A DNA stretch of 31,137 nucleotides from VRUG01 sp965372745 (GCA_965372745.1 CBDVDM010000020.1:1-31137), one strand, 5' to 3'; positions 14,477 to 22,692 are shown, counted from the first letter of the stretch. Notes: generated by a model not told the origin, from the letters alone. Numbers and translations: made by a program.

Positions 14477-16582
14477 ATGTACACCAAACGCATCAAAATC
14501 TTTGTAATTATCAGCATCTGTTTGTTTTTGGTCTGTATTGCCCGACTGATTCAAATGCAGGTCTGGTCAGATTCGTACTACCGTGAAAAAATCGCAGAGC
14601 TGAAGTTGCAGGCAAGCCGCACAGAACCATTAAAAACCATCAGAGGCAGAATACTTGACAGAAACGGTAAAGTTTTGGCTCGGGATAAACCTCAATTTCA
14701 ATTATATATAAACTGTGCGCTGAGCAGTATTGTTGATGAAAGAGTCAGAAGAGCCATAATTCTCAAAGCTTCGGGGAAAAATGACGGCGGTTTTTCAATT
14801 GCACAAGCGAGAGAACAAATCAAATGCAAACTCGAAGAGCTGCAATTAATAATTGATAAATGCGTTCGCTTCGGTGCTGAGCGGGAAGCAATCGAAAACA
14901 AGATTAGATATATAAATAATCGCATCTGGAATCTTCGCAGTTTTCTGGCATGGCGAAGGAATAGTCCTGACCCTGAAATTCTTAAGGAATACGGAAATAT
15001 AAGCAGTGTACCACTGTCGGTAGCGATGGCGGATTTTGAAAAGCAATTTGACAATGAGGACGCACGTATCGCATTGACAGCAAAAGTTACTGACATAGCT
15101 GATATGAAAAAAAGCCGGCCTCTACTCGAACTAAACACTGATGATGATACTTTTGCCGCCCAGATTGAGTTTCTGGCTACAGAAGCAGTGACACTGCAGC
15201 CTGATATTATCAGGTATTACCCTTATGGCCAGGTGGCAGCTCAGACAATCGGCTGGGTAGGTCCTGCCCGGGAAGATGACCGGTACCTTTTTGAAGACAG
15301 ACTGACAAGATATATCAGCGGTGATATGAGCGGAAAAGAAGATGGCGTCGAGTTTGTATGCGAAACCGTGCTTCGGGGCAAAAGAGGAGAGGTAGTTTAT
15401 GATATTGACCGCAAGCTGGCCAACAGGATTGAAATTAAACCGGGCAACGATGTAAGTCTTACACTTGATATTGAGCTGCAGAAGAGAATTGAAGAGTATC
15501 TGTCAAATTGCGAGTTGAATCATAATTGTCAGGCACCGATTGGGGCAGTTGTTATTGATGTGGAAAAAGGTGAGATATTGTCACTTGTATCACTGCCAGG
15601 TTTTGATTTGAACCATGTACGTTATAATTACGGTGAATTAGCTTCCGACAAAAACGAGCCTCTGCGAAACCGTGCTCTAAATAAAGTGTATCCTCCGGGT
15701 TCGGTTGTAAAGCCGCTTGTACTTGTTGCGGGAATGGAGTCGGGCAAGGTCGATGCAGATGATGTTATAAGCTGCCCGGCTAAAGATGCTGGTAAGGATT
15801 GGCCTAATTGCTGGTATTATAACCGATTCAAGATGGGACATGACAGCCGGTGGGAAAATACCGGAAGAAACGCTATTCGCGGAAGCTGTAATATTTACTT
15901 TTCAAGGCTTGCTGACAGGCTCGATCCATTGATGCTACAGCAGTGGCTTTTTAAATTTGGTTATGGAAGAAAGACTAAGTTAGCCCCACAAGCTGTCCAT
16001 CAAGCTGGTATAAACAGAGATTTCAGACAGGCACAGGGGCAAATCTCAAATGTTCGGCCAACGGGTATAATAACCAGCTTTGATAAAGTTCCGCTGCTTA
16101 CAAGAAGCGAAAGACGATGGTTTGGGATGGGACAGGGGAACCTTCGAACGACAGTTTTGCAGGTGGCAAATGCGATGGCAACTTTAGCACGCGGCGGAGT
16201 GTATAAAAAGGTAAAAATGTTTGTCGAAGAAGATTTAGAAACAAAGGCTGATTCTACTAATTCTGGTATCTCTTCTAAAACTTTAGCAACAGTGTTAGAT
16301 GGAATGCATGCGGTTGTAAGTGAGCCTGGCGGTACAGCCTACAAACAATTTGCCTATAGCGGATTTGAAGAACAGGGTATTACAGTATATGGCAAGACAG
16401 GTTCAACTGAAGCTATCGAGACGGCATGGTTTGCAGGTTTTGCCCGTGACAGCAAAGGCAGAGCAATTGCAGTTGCTATCGTTGTCGAGGGTGGTCAGCA
16501 CGGTTCAAGTGATGCAGCACCGCTTGCAAGAAATATAATCCAGTTCTGCCTTGAAGCAGGGTATATTGGTCGGGCCTTGTAA
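14477..16582 (+). CDS. mrdA: Penicillin-binding protein 2, elongation transpeptidase
   Basis: The 701-aa protein is a class B PBP: an N-terminal membrane helix (about 7-25), a dimer/pedestal region with RGRILDRNG at 56-64, then the transpeptidase domain. The active-site motifs are complete: S409-V-V-K412 in PPGSVVKP, S470-C-N472 in RGSCNIYF, and K640-T-G-S643. It cross-links peptidoglycan in the periplasm during elongation. Residues ~110-235 make a charged, partly helical insertion in the pedestal region that seems larger than in most PBP2 proteins. It starts one base after the mreD stop; the ribosome site is weak, so coupling is likely. Its end faces the convergent ftsI across a MITE-like element. 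Confidence 0.95.
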   Translation: MYTKRIKIFVIISICLFLVCIARLIQMQVWSDSYYREKIAELKLQASRTEPLKTIRGRILDRNGKVLARDKPQFQLYINCALSSIVDERVRRAIILKASGKNDGGFSIAQAREQIKCKLEELQLIIDKCVRFGAEREAIENKIRYINNRIWNLRSFLAWRRNSPDPEILKEYGNISSVPLSVAMADFEKQFDNEDARIALTAKVTDIADMKKSRPLLELNTDDDTFAAQIEFLATEAVTLQPDIIRYYPYGQVAAQTIGWVGPAREDDRYLFEDRLTRYISGDMSGKEDGVEFVCETVLRGKRGEVVYDIDRKLANRIEIKPGNDVSLTLDIELQKRIEEYLSNCELNHNCQAPIGAVVIDVEKGEILSLVSLPGFDLNHVRYNYGELASDKNEPLRNRALNKVYPPGSVVKPLVLVAGMESGKVDADDVISCPAKDAGKDWPNCWYYNRFKMGHDSRWENTGRNAIRGSCNIYFSRLADRLDPLMLQQWLFKFGYGRKTKLAPQAVHQAGINRDFRQAQGQISNVRPTGIITSFDKVPLLTRSERRWFGMGQGNLRTTVLQVANAMATLARGGVYKKVKMFVEEDLETKADSTNSGISSKTLATVLDGMHAVVSEPGGTAYKQFAYSGFEEQGITVYGKTGSTEAIETAWFAGFARDSKGRAIAVAIVVEGGQHGSSDAAPLARNIIQFCLEAGYIGRAL

Positions 16583-16612
16583 AAAAACAAAAGACATTTC
16601 TGTTTCGCATTA

Positions 16613-16718
16613 TTATACCAATTCCGATTAATAATTACGCTCTAATGCGTGGGTAAGAACCTTTATACAAACAATTTATAATCCCTAAACGCGCATTTTA
16701 TTACCCTAAAGGGTATTA
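16613..16718 (-). mobile_element. MITE-like element, copy D (between mrdA and ftsI ends)
   Basis: The element is 16616-16715 (100 bp) in minus orientation, flanked by TTA on both sides (16613-16615 and 16716-16718). The right TTA is the ftsI stop codon read on the minus strand (TAA). Its sequence is nearly the same as copy C. It fills the gap between two convergent cell-wall operons. Confidence 0.9.
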
Positions 16719-18407
16719 TTGTTGTTTTTCGAGGTATGTAAGAGTTTTTTCGATGATTTTTGCGGTAACGGGGGCAGCGACAGTACCGCCGGTATAGCCT
16801 TTGCCAAGTTTTATGTTGGGTTTTCGAATTGAAACCAAAACCACAATTTCAGGGTCACTTGCAGGGGCGCCGGCTATAAAAGAAGCGATGTAATCATTTT
16901 CCGAATAGCCTCGTTCTCCGGCTTTAGCGATATTGGCGGTGCCGGTTTTGCCGAAGAGTTGCCATTTGTCAAGCCTGGCGCGTTTTCCGGTGCCTTCATT
17001 GACTGCACCGACCATGGCCTGTTGGATTACCCAGTTTGCAACTTCTGGTTTGACCACGAAACCGGCAGTGCTTACAAACCTTTTTGTATAAATCACAGTG
17101 CCGTCATCAGCAACCATTCCCTTAACCAAGTATGGTGTTATTGGTTTGCCGTCATTTGCAAGAATGCAGAATGCACGAATTAGCTGAATAGCTGTAACTG
17201 AAATTTCCTGGCCGAAAGGGATGCGAGTTACGCTATAACCTGTCCATTTGTTAATCGGCCAGAGCAGGCCTGAGGTTTCGCCCAGCAAATCAATACCGGT
17301 TGGCTGGCCAAAACCAAAAAGTTTCATACCCTTATGTAATCTTTCTTTTCCAAGCCTTTGGCCAATTTTGGCCATGCCGATATTGCTCGAATGGATAAGG
17401 ATTTCTTTTACGTTCAGCTCTCCGAATTCGTGGTCGCCATATTCACCGATTCTACCGAAGCCTTTGCCGGAATAGCTTCCGTGTTCACAGAATATTTTTT
17501 CATTCAGGTCAACGGCGTTGGCGTCGATGGCGATTGCAGCTGCGATTGGTTTTAATAAGCTTCCGGGCTCAAACTGGTCTGTAAGTGCTCGGTTGCGAAG
17601 AGAATTTGTGTCGGTGATGTTGGCCTTTTCAGGGTCAAAATCCGGAAGAGAAACAAGAGCAAGGATTGCCCCTGTTTTTGGCTCAGCAACTATGGCGACA
17701 GCAGATTCAGCTTCAAATTCGTTGTATTGTTTATAAAGTTCCTGCCTGGCGAATTGCTGAATGGCAGAATCAATGGTTAAAATGATGCCAATACCATCTT
17801 TTAGAAGAGAGCTGTCTTGTAGGCGGATTGGCCTTCGTGAAGAGTCCGCCAGAAAGACATTATGGCCTTGTTGGCCTGCAAGTTCTTTATCTTTTATAAG
17901 CTCAATGCCGTCGAGGCCTCTGTTATCTTTACTTGTAAAACCGACAACGTGACTGGCTAATCGGCCTGAAGGGTAATACCGACGCCAGTTTGTCTGGATG
18001 CCAATGCCGTAAATTTTTTGAGCAGCTTTGCACTGTTCAGGGCCGGCATTATCTTTTAATTTGACGAAACCGGGATTTTTGCTTTCGGTTATCAGCTTAT
18101 AAATCTGAATTGAATCGATACCGAGGATAGGGGCAAGTTTTGAGGCTGCTTTTTCTGGTTCTTTAATGATTCGCGGTTCGGCAAAAATGGTTTGAATTTT
18201 GTTACTTGCGGCAAGGACGCGGCCTTGACTGTCAAGTATGACTCCCCGCTGAGGTTTTTGCCAGGATAGGGAGCGGTGTTGTTTTAAGCTGATGCCAGCG
18301 TAATATTCGTATTTTAGAAACTGGAGGTAGAAACATCTGCCTATTAACAGCAGAAGAACCACAATCAAAAACCAAAGAGCGAAAGTGATGTAGCGAGAAT
18401 TTTTCAA
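16716..18407 (-). CDS. ftsI: Division-specific transpeptidase FtsI (PBP3)
   Basis: This 563-aa class B PBP has one N-terminal membrane helix (about 8-25), RGVILDSQG at 54-62 opening the pedestal domain, and a complete transpeptidase site: S283-L-L-K286 in EPGSLLKP, S340-S-N342 in HSSNIGM, and K487-T-G-T490 in FGKTGTAN. The KTGT form and the position after rsmH, a LysM gene and an ftsL-like gene mark it as FtsI, not a second PBP2. It cross-links septal peptidoglycan. The start is a TTG; an upstream in-frame CTG is possible. The stop codon coincides with the target duplication of a MITE-like element, and the usual downstream genes (murE, murF, mraY) do not follow. Confidence 0.94.
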   Translation of the reverse strand: MKNSRYITFALWFLIVVLLLLIGRCFYLQFLKYEYYAGISLKQHRSLSWQKPQRGVILDSQGRVLAASNKIQTIFAEPRIIKEPEKAASKLAPILGIDSIQIYKLITESKNPGFVKLKDNAGPEQCKAAQKIYGIGIQTNWRRYYPSGRLASHVVGFTSKDNRGLDGIELIKDKELAGQQGHNVFLADSSRRPIRLQDSSLLKDGIGIILTIDSAIQQFARQELYKQYNEFEAESAVAIVAEPKTGAILALVSLPDFDPEKANITDTNSLRNRALTDQFEPGSLLKPIAAAIAIDANAVDLNEKIFCEHGSYSGKGFGRIGEYGDHEFGELNVKEILIHSSNIGMAKIGQRLGKERLHKGMKLFGFGQPTGIDLLGETSGLLWPINKWTGYSVTRIPFGQEISVTAIQLIRAFCILANDGKPITPYLVKGMVADDGTVIYTKRFVSTAGFVVKPEVANWVIQQAMVGAVNEGTGKRARLDKWQLFGKTGTANIAKAGERGYSENDYIASFIAGAPASDPEIVVLVSIRKPNIKLGKGYTGGTVAAPVTAKIIEKTLTYLEKQQ

Positions 18408-18487
18408 CTTCAGTAATCTGCAAAAGTAGTTAGTGTCTAATCAGCTCAGCCGGTCTGAACTGATATAAAGATGCTAAGAAATATTGG

Positions 18488-18718
18488 CTAATTGTCAAGC
18501 TGTTGTGAGACAGCAGACGGACTTATTATATTTTCGAGCTTTAGCTGTTTGTTGCCAAGCTGCTGTTTTAATCTGCTGATTTCAGTATTGATGGAGCAAA
18601 TCTTATAGAAAATGCGATTGTCTAAACTACGAAGATAGACAGTAAGAAGAAGAACAGCTGTAAAGTAAAAAACAACAAAGCAGAATCGAAACTTCATTTT
18701 ATCCAGTTTACGCAACAA
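18488..18718 (-). CDS. ftsL: FtsL-like small bitopic division protein
   Basis: At up to 76 aa, the product has a membrane helix at about 11-30 (FCFVVFYFTAVLLLTVYL) followed by a short coiled coil (about 38-64). This is the layout of FtsL, which joins FtsB and FtsQ and activates the FtsWI synthase. FtsL sequences diverge so strongly that the name rests on size, topology and the location between rsmH and ftsI. The start may be TTG 18718, three bases after the LysM gene stop, or ATG 18697 (69 aa). An 80-bp gap separates it from ftsI. Confidence 0.72.
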   Translation of the reverse strand: MLRKLDKMKFRFCFVVFYFTAVLLLTVYLRSLDNRIFYKICSINTEISRLKQQLGNKQLKLENIISPSAVSQQLDN

Positions 18719-18721
18719 AAT

Positions 18722-19576
18722 CTATTGTGCCGGTATTTTCAGCCGCATTCCAATAACAAGAGCATCTTCATCATGGAGTATATTCGTATTCATCAGAAAA
18801 ATATCACTGTAACGGTTGCCGTTGCCAAGTTGCTCTTCGGCAATTGTCCAGAGACTGTCACTATCTTTGACAACGTAAGTTCCGGATGATTTTCGTTTTG
18901 TGTTAGCGGCCAGAACTGTTTTTCCTATTGATTTAAGCTTATTGAATACGGTAGATTCGGACCTGTCGTTTCTGCTGTAATTTGAGTTTGAAACTGACAA
19001 AGGTGGTATGATAAGCCTTTGGCCGACATAAATTTCATCAAGCGAATTCAAAATGGCAGAATTAGCTTTAAATATTTTCTTGATATTTGTTTTTTTGTTG
19101 CCCTCATCTGCACCATAGAATTTCTGTGCGATGACAGCTAAATTGTCCCCGGCACAAACAACGTAAGCTTTCGGCAATACCGGCTTGTTAACCTGGATTT
19201 TTCGAACAGGTTCTTTTTTAGTGGTAACGGCAGTTTTTTCAGCTGTTTTCCTCAGGGATTCTTTTAAGGCATTGTTTACAGGTTTTGTGAAGGTGTTTTT
19301 TGCCGGTTTAGCTACAAAGATTGGTTTATTTTCTGCCAACGGTCTTGTTTTTGGTAATGGAGTTTTGAAACGAATTTCCTGCTTAATGAATTGTCTGCTT
19401 GCTTTACGCTCATTATCGGCAATGCCGAGGTTGTTATTTGTCGTATTAACCGCAGACATTGTCAATTCGTTGTTATTTTCGCTGCCTCTCAGGTTTGGTA
19501 AACCATTAATCAAAAATGCGATTAAGAATATAAATAGTAACCCTAATAATAAACCAACCTTTGCATCAGATGTCAT
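18722..19576 (-). CDS. LysM-domain membrane protein inside the division cluster
   Basis: I place the start at ATG 19576 because AAGGGAG is eight bases upstream, giving 284 aa; a TTG further up adds 13 residues but overlaps nothing useful. The product has one membrane helix at about 7-25, a long basic, Pro/Lys-rich linker (about 30-135), LysM domain 1 at about 137-192 (YVVCAGDNLAVIAQKFYG ... GQRLIIPP) and LysM domain 2 at about 233-283 (YVVKDSDSLWTIAEEQLG ... GMRLKIPA). LysM modules bind N-acetylglucosamine in peptidoglycan. No catalytic domain is visible. Its place between rsmH and ftsL suggests a septal peptidoglycan anchor; this is inference. Confidence 0.85.
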   Translation of the reverse strand: MTSDAKVGLLLGLLFIFLIAFLINGLPNLRGSENNNELTMSAVNTTNNNLGIADNERKASRQFIKQEIRFKTPLPKTRPLAENKPIFVAKPAKNTFTKPVNNALKESLRKTAEKTAVTTKKEPVRKIQVNKPVLPKAYVVCAGDNLAVIAQKFYGADEGNKKTNIKKIFKANSAILNSLDEIYVGQRLIIPPLSVSNSNYSRNDRSESTVFNKLKSIGKTVLAANTKRKSSGTYVVKDSDSLWTIAEEQLGNGNRYSDIFLMNTNILHDEDALVIGMRLKIPAQ

Positions 19577-19598
19577 AGATACAACTCCCTTTGTATTT

Positions 19599-20504
19599 CT
19601 ATTGTCTTCGCGCAATTCTCAATTTTGCGCTTCTTGCCCGCCGATTTTTCGCAATCTCCTCGGCTGAGGGCACTATTGGTTTTTTTGTAGCGATTTTATA
19701 GATACCCTGACTATCGTTTAATTTAAAACTATTTTTTACCAGCCTGTCCTCCAGGCTGTGAAAGCTGATAATCGCAATTGAACCGCCGGGTTTTAACAAC
19801 GGCGGCGCAGAATCAAGCAACATCTCCAAATTCGCAAGTTCGTCATTGACCGCAATTCTCAGCGCCTGAAAAGTCCTTGTGGCGGGGTGAATGCGACTAC
19901 GTCGTCGCTTTTTTGGCTTTGACAGGGCACGGCACGCAATACTTGCCAATTGTCCGGTTGTTGTAATCTTCTGAGTTTGGCGGTATTGAACAATGAATCT
20001 TGCAATCCGCCTTGAAGCACGATCTTCACCGAACTTATAAATAATATCCGCCAGAGACTTTTCGTCCAGGTCATTAATTATATCGGCAGCAGTAGTCTTT
20101 ATTCTTTTGTCAATTCTCATATCGAGCGGCATATCCTGCGTAAAACTTAATCCCATCGTCGGGTCAGCTAACTGTCCGGAACTATAGCCGAGATCTGCCA
20201 GGATAAAATCGACCTTTTCGATACCGATATCGCGAAGATGGTTGGCAAGTTGGTTGAAATTTGCGTGTATTAAAATTACCCTGCAGCTAAGGTCAGTCAA
20301 TTTTGTTTTTGTGATTTGAAGTAATTTTTCATCAACGTCGAAGCCGATGATAGTACCATTTTTGTTTAAATTACCACCGAACAGATAACTATGACCTCCA
20401 TGCCCAATGGTTGTATCAACCATTACCCCATCCGACGGTAAGTTTATCTGTTCGGCTAAAAAATCTGCTAAAACCGGTATATGTTCTACTCGAGAGATAG
20501 TCAC
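19599..20504 (-). CDS. rsmH: 16S rRNA (cytosine-1402-N4) methyltransferase RsmH (MraW)
   Basis: At 301 aa it is close to the usual ~310. The N-terminal EHIPVLADF and the SAM-binding stretch DTTIGHGGHSYL (about 30-41) are diagnostic, as are DFILADLGYSSGQL (about 99-112), RRSRIHPATRTFQALRIAVN (about 198-217) and the C-terminal RRARSAKLRIARR. The enzyme methylates N4 of C1402 in the ribosomal P site. The start is a GTG with only a weak ribosome site. It is part of the mraZ division cluster; the next gene (LysM) starts 22 bp after its stop. Confidence 0.96.
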   Translation of the reverse strand: MTISRVEHIPVLADFLAEQINLPSDGVMVDTTIGHGGHSYLFGGNLNKNGTIIGFDVDEKLLQITKTKLTDLSCRVILIHANFNQLANHLRDIGIEKVDFILADLGYSSGQLADPTMGLSFTQDMPLDMRIDKRIKTTAADIINDLDEKSLADIIYKFGEDRASRRIARFIVQYRQTQKITTTGQLASIACRALSKPKKRRRSRIHPATRTFQALRIAVNDELANLEMLLDSAPPLLKPGGSIAIISFHSLEDRLVKNSFKLNDSQGIYKIATKKPIVPSAEEIAKNRRARSAKLRIARRQ

Positions 20505-20556
20505 ATTACTAACACTAAACTAAACACTGTTGCCAAAGTCAGGCTCCGACAATAAA

Positions 20557-20760
20557 TTAACATAAAGCCACTTTGTTTTTCTTCCTGGTCAGCGTGGTCA
20601 TATGCGGCGAAAACTCGATATCAGCAAAACCACTTCCAAGACTTTTGACTTTTCCCAGTCTTTCCTGCAGGATATCAAGGGAAGTAAAGGTTTGCTTGTC
20701 AACGTCTCTTTCACCATTTAAACTCCTGTTCATGATGTGACAGCTATAATCAGACTCCAT
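20557..20760 (-). CDS. Hypothetical 67-aa protein between mraZ and rsmH
   Basis: A longer frame starts inside mraZ, but the reasonable start is ATG 20760, with AGGAGG about eleven bases upstream, giving 67 aa. The protein is polar and mixed in composition, with one putative short helix (about 23-40) and a basic end (LTRKKNKVALC). I see no signal peptide, no membrane segment and no known motif. The 281-bp gap between mraZ and rsmH is otherwise empty, and the frame is open and in the operon direction. It may be a real small protein or a chance frame. Confidence 0.4.
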   Translation of the reverse strand: MESDYSCHIMNRSLNGERDVDKQTFTSLDILQERLGKVKSLGSGFADIEFSPHMTTLTRKKNKVALC

Positions 20761-20785
20761 TCTTATCCTGTGCCTCCTGTAAAAA

Positions 20786-21259
20786 TTAAGATTCTTCAGC
20801 TTGTTTCTGCAGTACGGTTTGCCTTGCCTGCGACATTTGCTTTTGATACTGGACCATATTGTCTGCGACGTATTTGTCCCAGTTTTCATTGTTCCACAGT
20901 TCGATGTGGTCCCTGACGCCAACGAGCGTAACCTGGTCTTTTAAGCATGCTCGCCTGCGCAGCCTTTCATTTATTAACAGCCTACCCTGACCGTCCAGTT
21001 CAACCTTGCTTGCCAGGGCAAAACTCATACGCTCAAATGCAACAGCTTCGTCAGGAGCGGTTGTATTTGGCGCAACTGAAAGGACTATCTGCTCGAAATA
21101 CTTTTCGGGATATAAACAGAGAATTCCGTTGGCACCTAAAACCAGGTAGAAGTTGCTGCCGTGCTCATCGGCATCTATCTGGTTTCTCAACTTATTTGAG
21201 ATGAGAATCCTGCTTTTGTTGTCGATAACGTGCTGGTATTCGCCTGTTAATAAAAGCAT
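20786..21259 (-). CDS. mraZ: Transcriptional regulator MraZ
   Basis: This 157-aa protein has the two MraZ/AbrB-like swapped-hairpin domains: the first opens with GEYQHVIDNKSRILIS (about 6-21), and the second carries the family signature LDGQGRLLINERLR (about 82-95). MraZ forms rings, binds arrays of TGGGA direct repeats and represses its own division-cell wall cluster. Such an array is present just upstream of this gene. It is the first gene of the minus-strand cluster leading to rsmH and ftsI. The C-terminus has a Gln/Lys-rich tail. The ribosome site is weak. Confidence 0.95.
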   Translation of the reverse strand: MLLLTGEYQHVIDNKSRILISNKLRNQIDADEHGSNFYLVLGANGILCLYPEKYFEQIVLSVAPNTTAPDEAVAFERMSFALASKVELDGQGRLLINERLRRRACLKDQVTLVGVRDHIELWNNENWDKYVADNMVQYQKQMSQARQTVLQKQAEES

Positions 21260-21293
21260 GGTAATGTTCCCACATGAACTCCACTACATGCGG

Positions 21294-21346
21294 ATAATAT
21301 ACCACTTGTTCCCACTTTGCTCAAACATTTTCCCACTTTTTCCCAA
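21294..21346 (-). promoter_or_regulatory. MraZ operator array and mraZ promoter
   Basis: On the minus strand the leader reads as ~10-base repeats: TGGGAAAAAG, TGGGAAAATG, TTTGAGCAAAG, TGGGAACAAG, TGGTATATTA. On the plus strand, exact TCCCA boxes are at 21310-21314, 21331-21335 and 21341-21345, with degenerate units at 21301 and 21321. MraZ is known to bind such TGGG-repeat arrays with ~10-bp phasing. A possible -35 TTGAGC (21319-21324) and -10 TATATT (21296-21301), 17 bp apart, lie inside the array, so MraZ would block RNA polymerase. A further TGGGA is in the untranslated leader (21268-21272). Confidence 0.75.
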
Positions 21347-21536
21347 AAATTTTTAAAATATTTTTATCGGACATAAACAGAATGTATTTTTACATCAAAA
21401 TTTCGATATTAAGGCCTATTTGAGGCACTATTTATGACAATAAAAAATGAGGGAGATATACTTTTGTAATAATTAAGAACTTAACAGAAACATTGTTGGT
21501 TTTTTGAGGACAAGGCGGAAAAAGGCATAAAACGGA

Positions 21537-21647
21537 ATGGATATCCAATTTAAGATATCAGGTGATGGGGAGTTGACATTCACAGGAACAACGGCGGCGA
21601 TAATCCTCTCGCTTTCAGTTAAATACAAAGATATAATGAGACAATAA
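21537..21647 (+). CDS. Possible 36-aa peptide
   Basis: This short frame starts at ATG and encodes MDIQFKISGDGELTFTGTTA followed by a hydrophobic/basic end. It lies in the otherwise empty stretch between the mraZ operator and the toxin cassette. An AAAGG occurs eleven bases upstream, a loose ribosome site. There is no recognised motif. It may be the remnant of a larger gene. Confidence 0.3.
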   Translation: MDIQFKISGDGELTFTGTTAAIILSLSVKYKDIMRQ

Positions 21648-21716
21648 ATTTTTGAAGTCTCTATTGATTTACCCCGATAAACAAGTTAGAATGAATGTTT
21701 CATGGGATGATTAAAT

Positions 21717-22079
21717 ATGAATAAAGAAAATAAAGACAAATTTGAATTGCCTGAAAATTTGGAATTCCATTATTTGAAAACCAACAATTATCGTACTTAC
21801 CATGTGGACGGTATTTTTGGAGGTTTAACACCACAGGGCAATATTTATGCGGAACTATTTCTTGAAAGGGCTCCAACTCCAAAGAAAGTAACACACAAGC
21901 TTGAAAAAAATGGTACTTTAGGTGAGGAGATAGCAAGAGAAAGCAAGAGAGGTATGATAAGAGAAGTTGAAGCTGGAGTTGTTATGGATTTAAAAACAGC
22001 TGAGTTATTCCAAGGTTGGCTAAAGGAAAAAATAGAAAAAGCTAAAGAGCTTGAAATGATTAAAAGGGAACAAAAGTGA
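21717..22079 (+). CDS. Hypothetical protein, first gene of the toxin cassette
   Basis: This 120-aa, highly charged protein has no signal or membrane segment. The middle, IFGGLTPQGNIYAELFLER, and the later GVVMDLKTAELFQGWLKEKI have the style of DUF3467-like proteins (a 'TPxG...' strand followed by a 'VVM...TAE...L...I' helix), but this is a loose likeness. The last four bases overlap the GTG start of the next gene (GTGA), so the two are coupled. AT-rich codon use differs from the flanking cell-wall genes and suggests acquisition by transfer. It may be a cargo gene or a component of the toxin system. Confidence 0.65.
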   Translation: MNKENKDKFELPENLEFHYLKTNNYRTYHVDGIFGGLTPQGNIYAELFLERAPTPKKVTHKLEKNGTLGEEIARESKRGMIREVEAGVVMDLKTAELFQGWLKEKIEKAKELEMIKREQK

Positions 22080-22339
22080 TAGCTTACCCACAAATTTTAC
22101 CTTGGAATGCTTCTGATATCACAACTGAGCGACAAGAGTTGTATTCAAAAAAATATGATGTGTCTACCATTTTTTTTACGGCTACTAAAGCAATTTTGTC
22201 TTTAGATTTCCTAAGAAAAGTAGCTATTTCGGAAAAAAACACAAGCAATAGTCTTAGTAATTTTACTATGCAATGCTCGCAAAGTTCCTTTGAGGAAATT
22301 TGGAATAACCAAGCGGAGGATGTTTGGGATAATATTTGA
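22076..22339 (+). CDS. Putative antitoxin, possibly chimeric
   Basis: At 87 aa, it starts at GTG overlapping the previous stop and ends TGATG against the following toxin gene. The C-terminal part, SSFEEIWNNQAEDVWDNI, is an acidic, Trp-rich tail of the kind used by antitoxins to wrap around MazF/PemK toxins. The first ~45 residues (IAYPQILPWNASDITTERQE ...) do not look like a DNA-binding antitoxin domain. One reading is a fusion between the front of a gene that normally follows the 120-aa gene and the end of an antitoxin. Position immediately before the toxin supports the antitoxin call. Confidence 0.55.
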   Translation: MIAYPQILPWNASDITTERQELYSKKYDVSTIFFTATKAILSLDFLRKVAISEKNTSNSLSNFTMQCSQSSFEEIWNNQAEDVWDNI

Positions 22340-22692
22340 TGTTTTTATTTATGCAGAAAGACATAGTATTGGTCCCTTTTCCTTTTACAGATGGATCGAC
22401 ATCTAAAAGAAGACCCGTTCTAATAATTTCTACTAACAAAATAAATGGTGTTGATTCCTATAATGATTTCATTGGGGTGGCAATTACCTCAAAAATTCGC
22501 AATGGTACTTATGCCATTAAAATTGACAATGGGGATATTGAAGAAGGTTCGTTGCCACAGGGGCGATCTGAGATACAATGTAATAAAATTGCAACTATCC
22601 TAAAAGATTTAGTTATAAAAAGAATAGGAAAAATAAACAATACCACTTTTGCTACAATTAAGGACAAAATAACTAATTCTGTATTGTTTTAA
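22339..22692 (+). CDS. PemK/MazF-family endoribonuclease toxin
   Basis: From ATG 22339 the product has 117 aa (ATG 22351 would give 113). The opening QKDIVLVPFPFTDGSTSKRR and PVLIIS are the classic PemK/MazF start, and the middle (NDFIGVAITSKIRN, SLPQGRSEIQCNKIATI) follows the family barrel with the conserved strand-S/T region and the 'I..K' end. MazF-family toxins cut mRNA at short motifs and are held inactive by the upstream antitoxin. The coding start overlaps the stop of the upstream gene (TGATG), the usual arrangement for such pairs. It appears full length. Confidence 0.88.
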   Translation: MFLFMQKDIVLVPFPFTDGSTSKRRPVLIISTNKINGVDSYNDFIGVAITSKIRNGTYAIKIDNGDIEEGSLPQGRSEIQCNKIATILKDLVIKRIGKINNTTFATIKDKITNSVLF

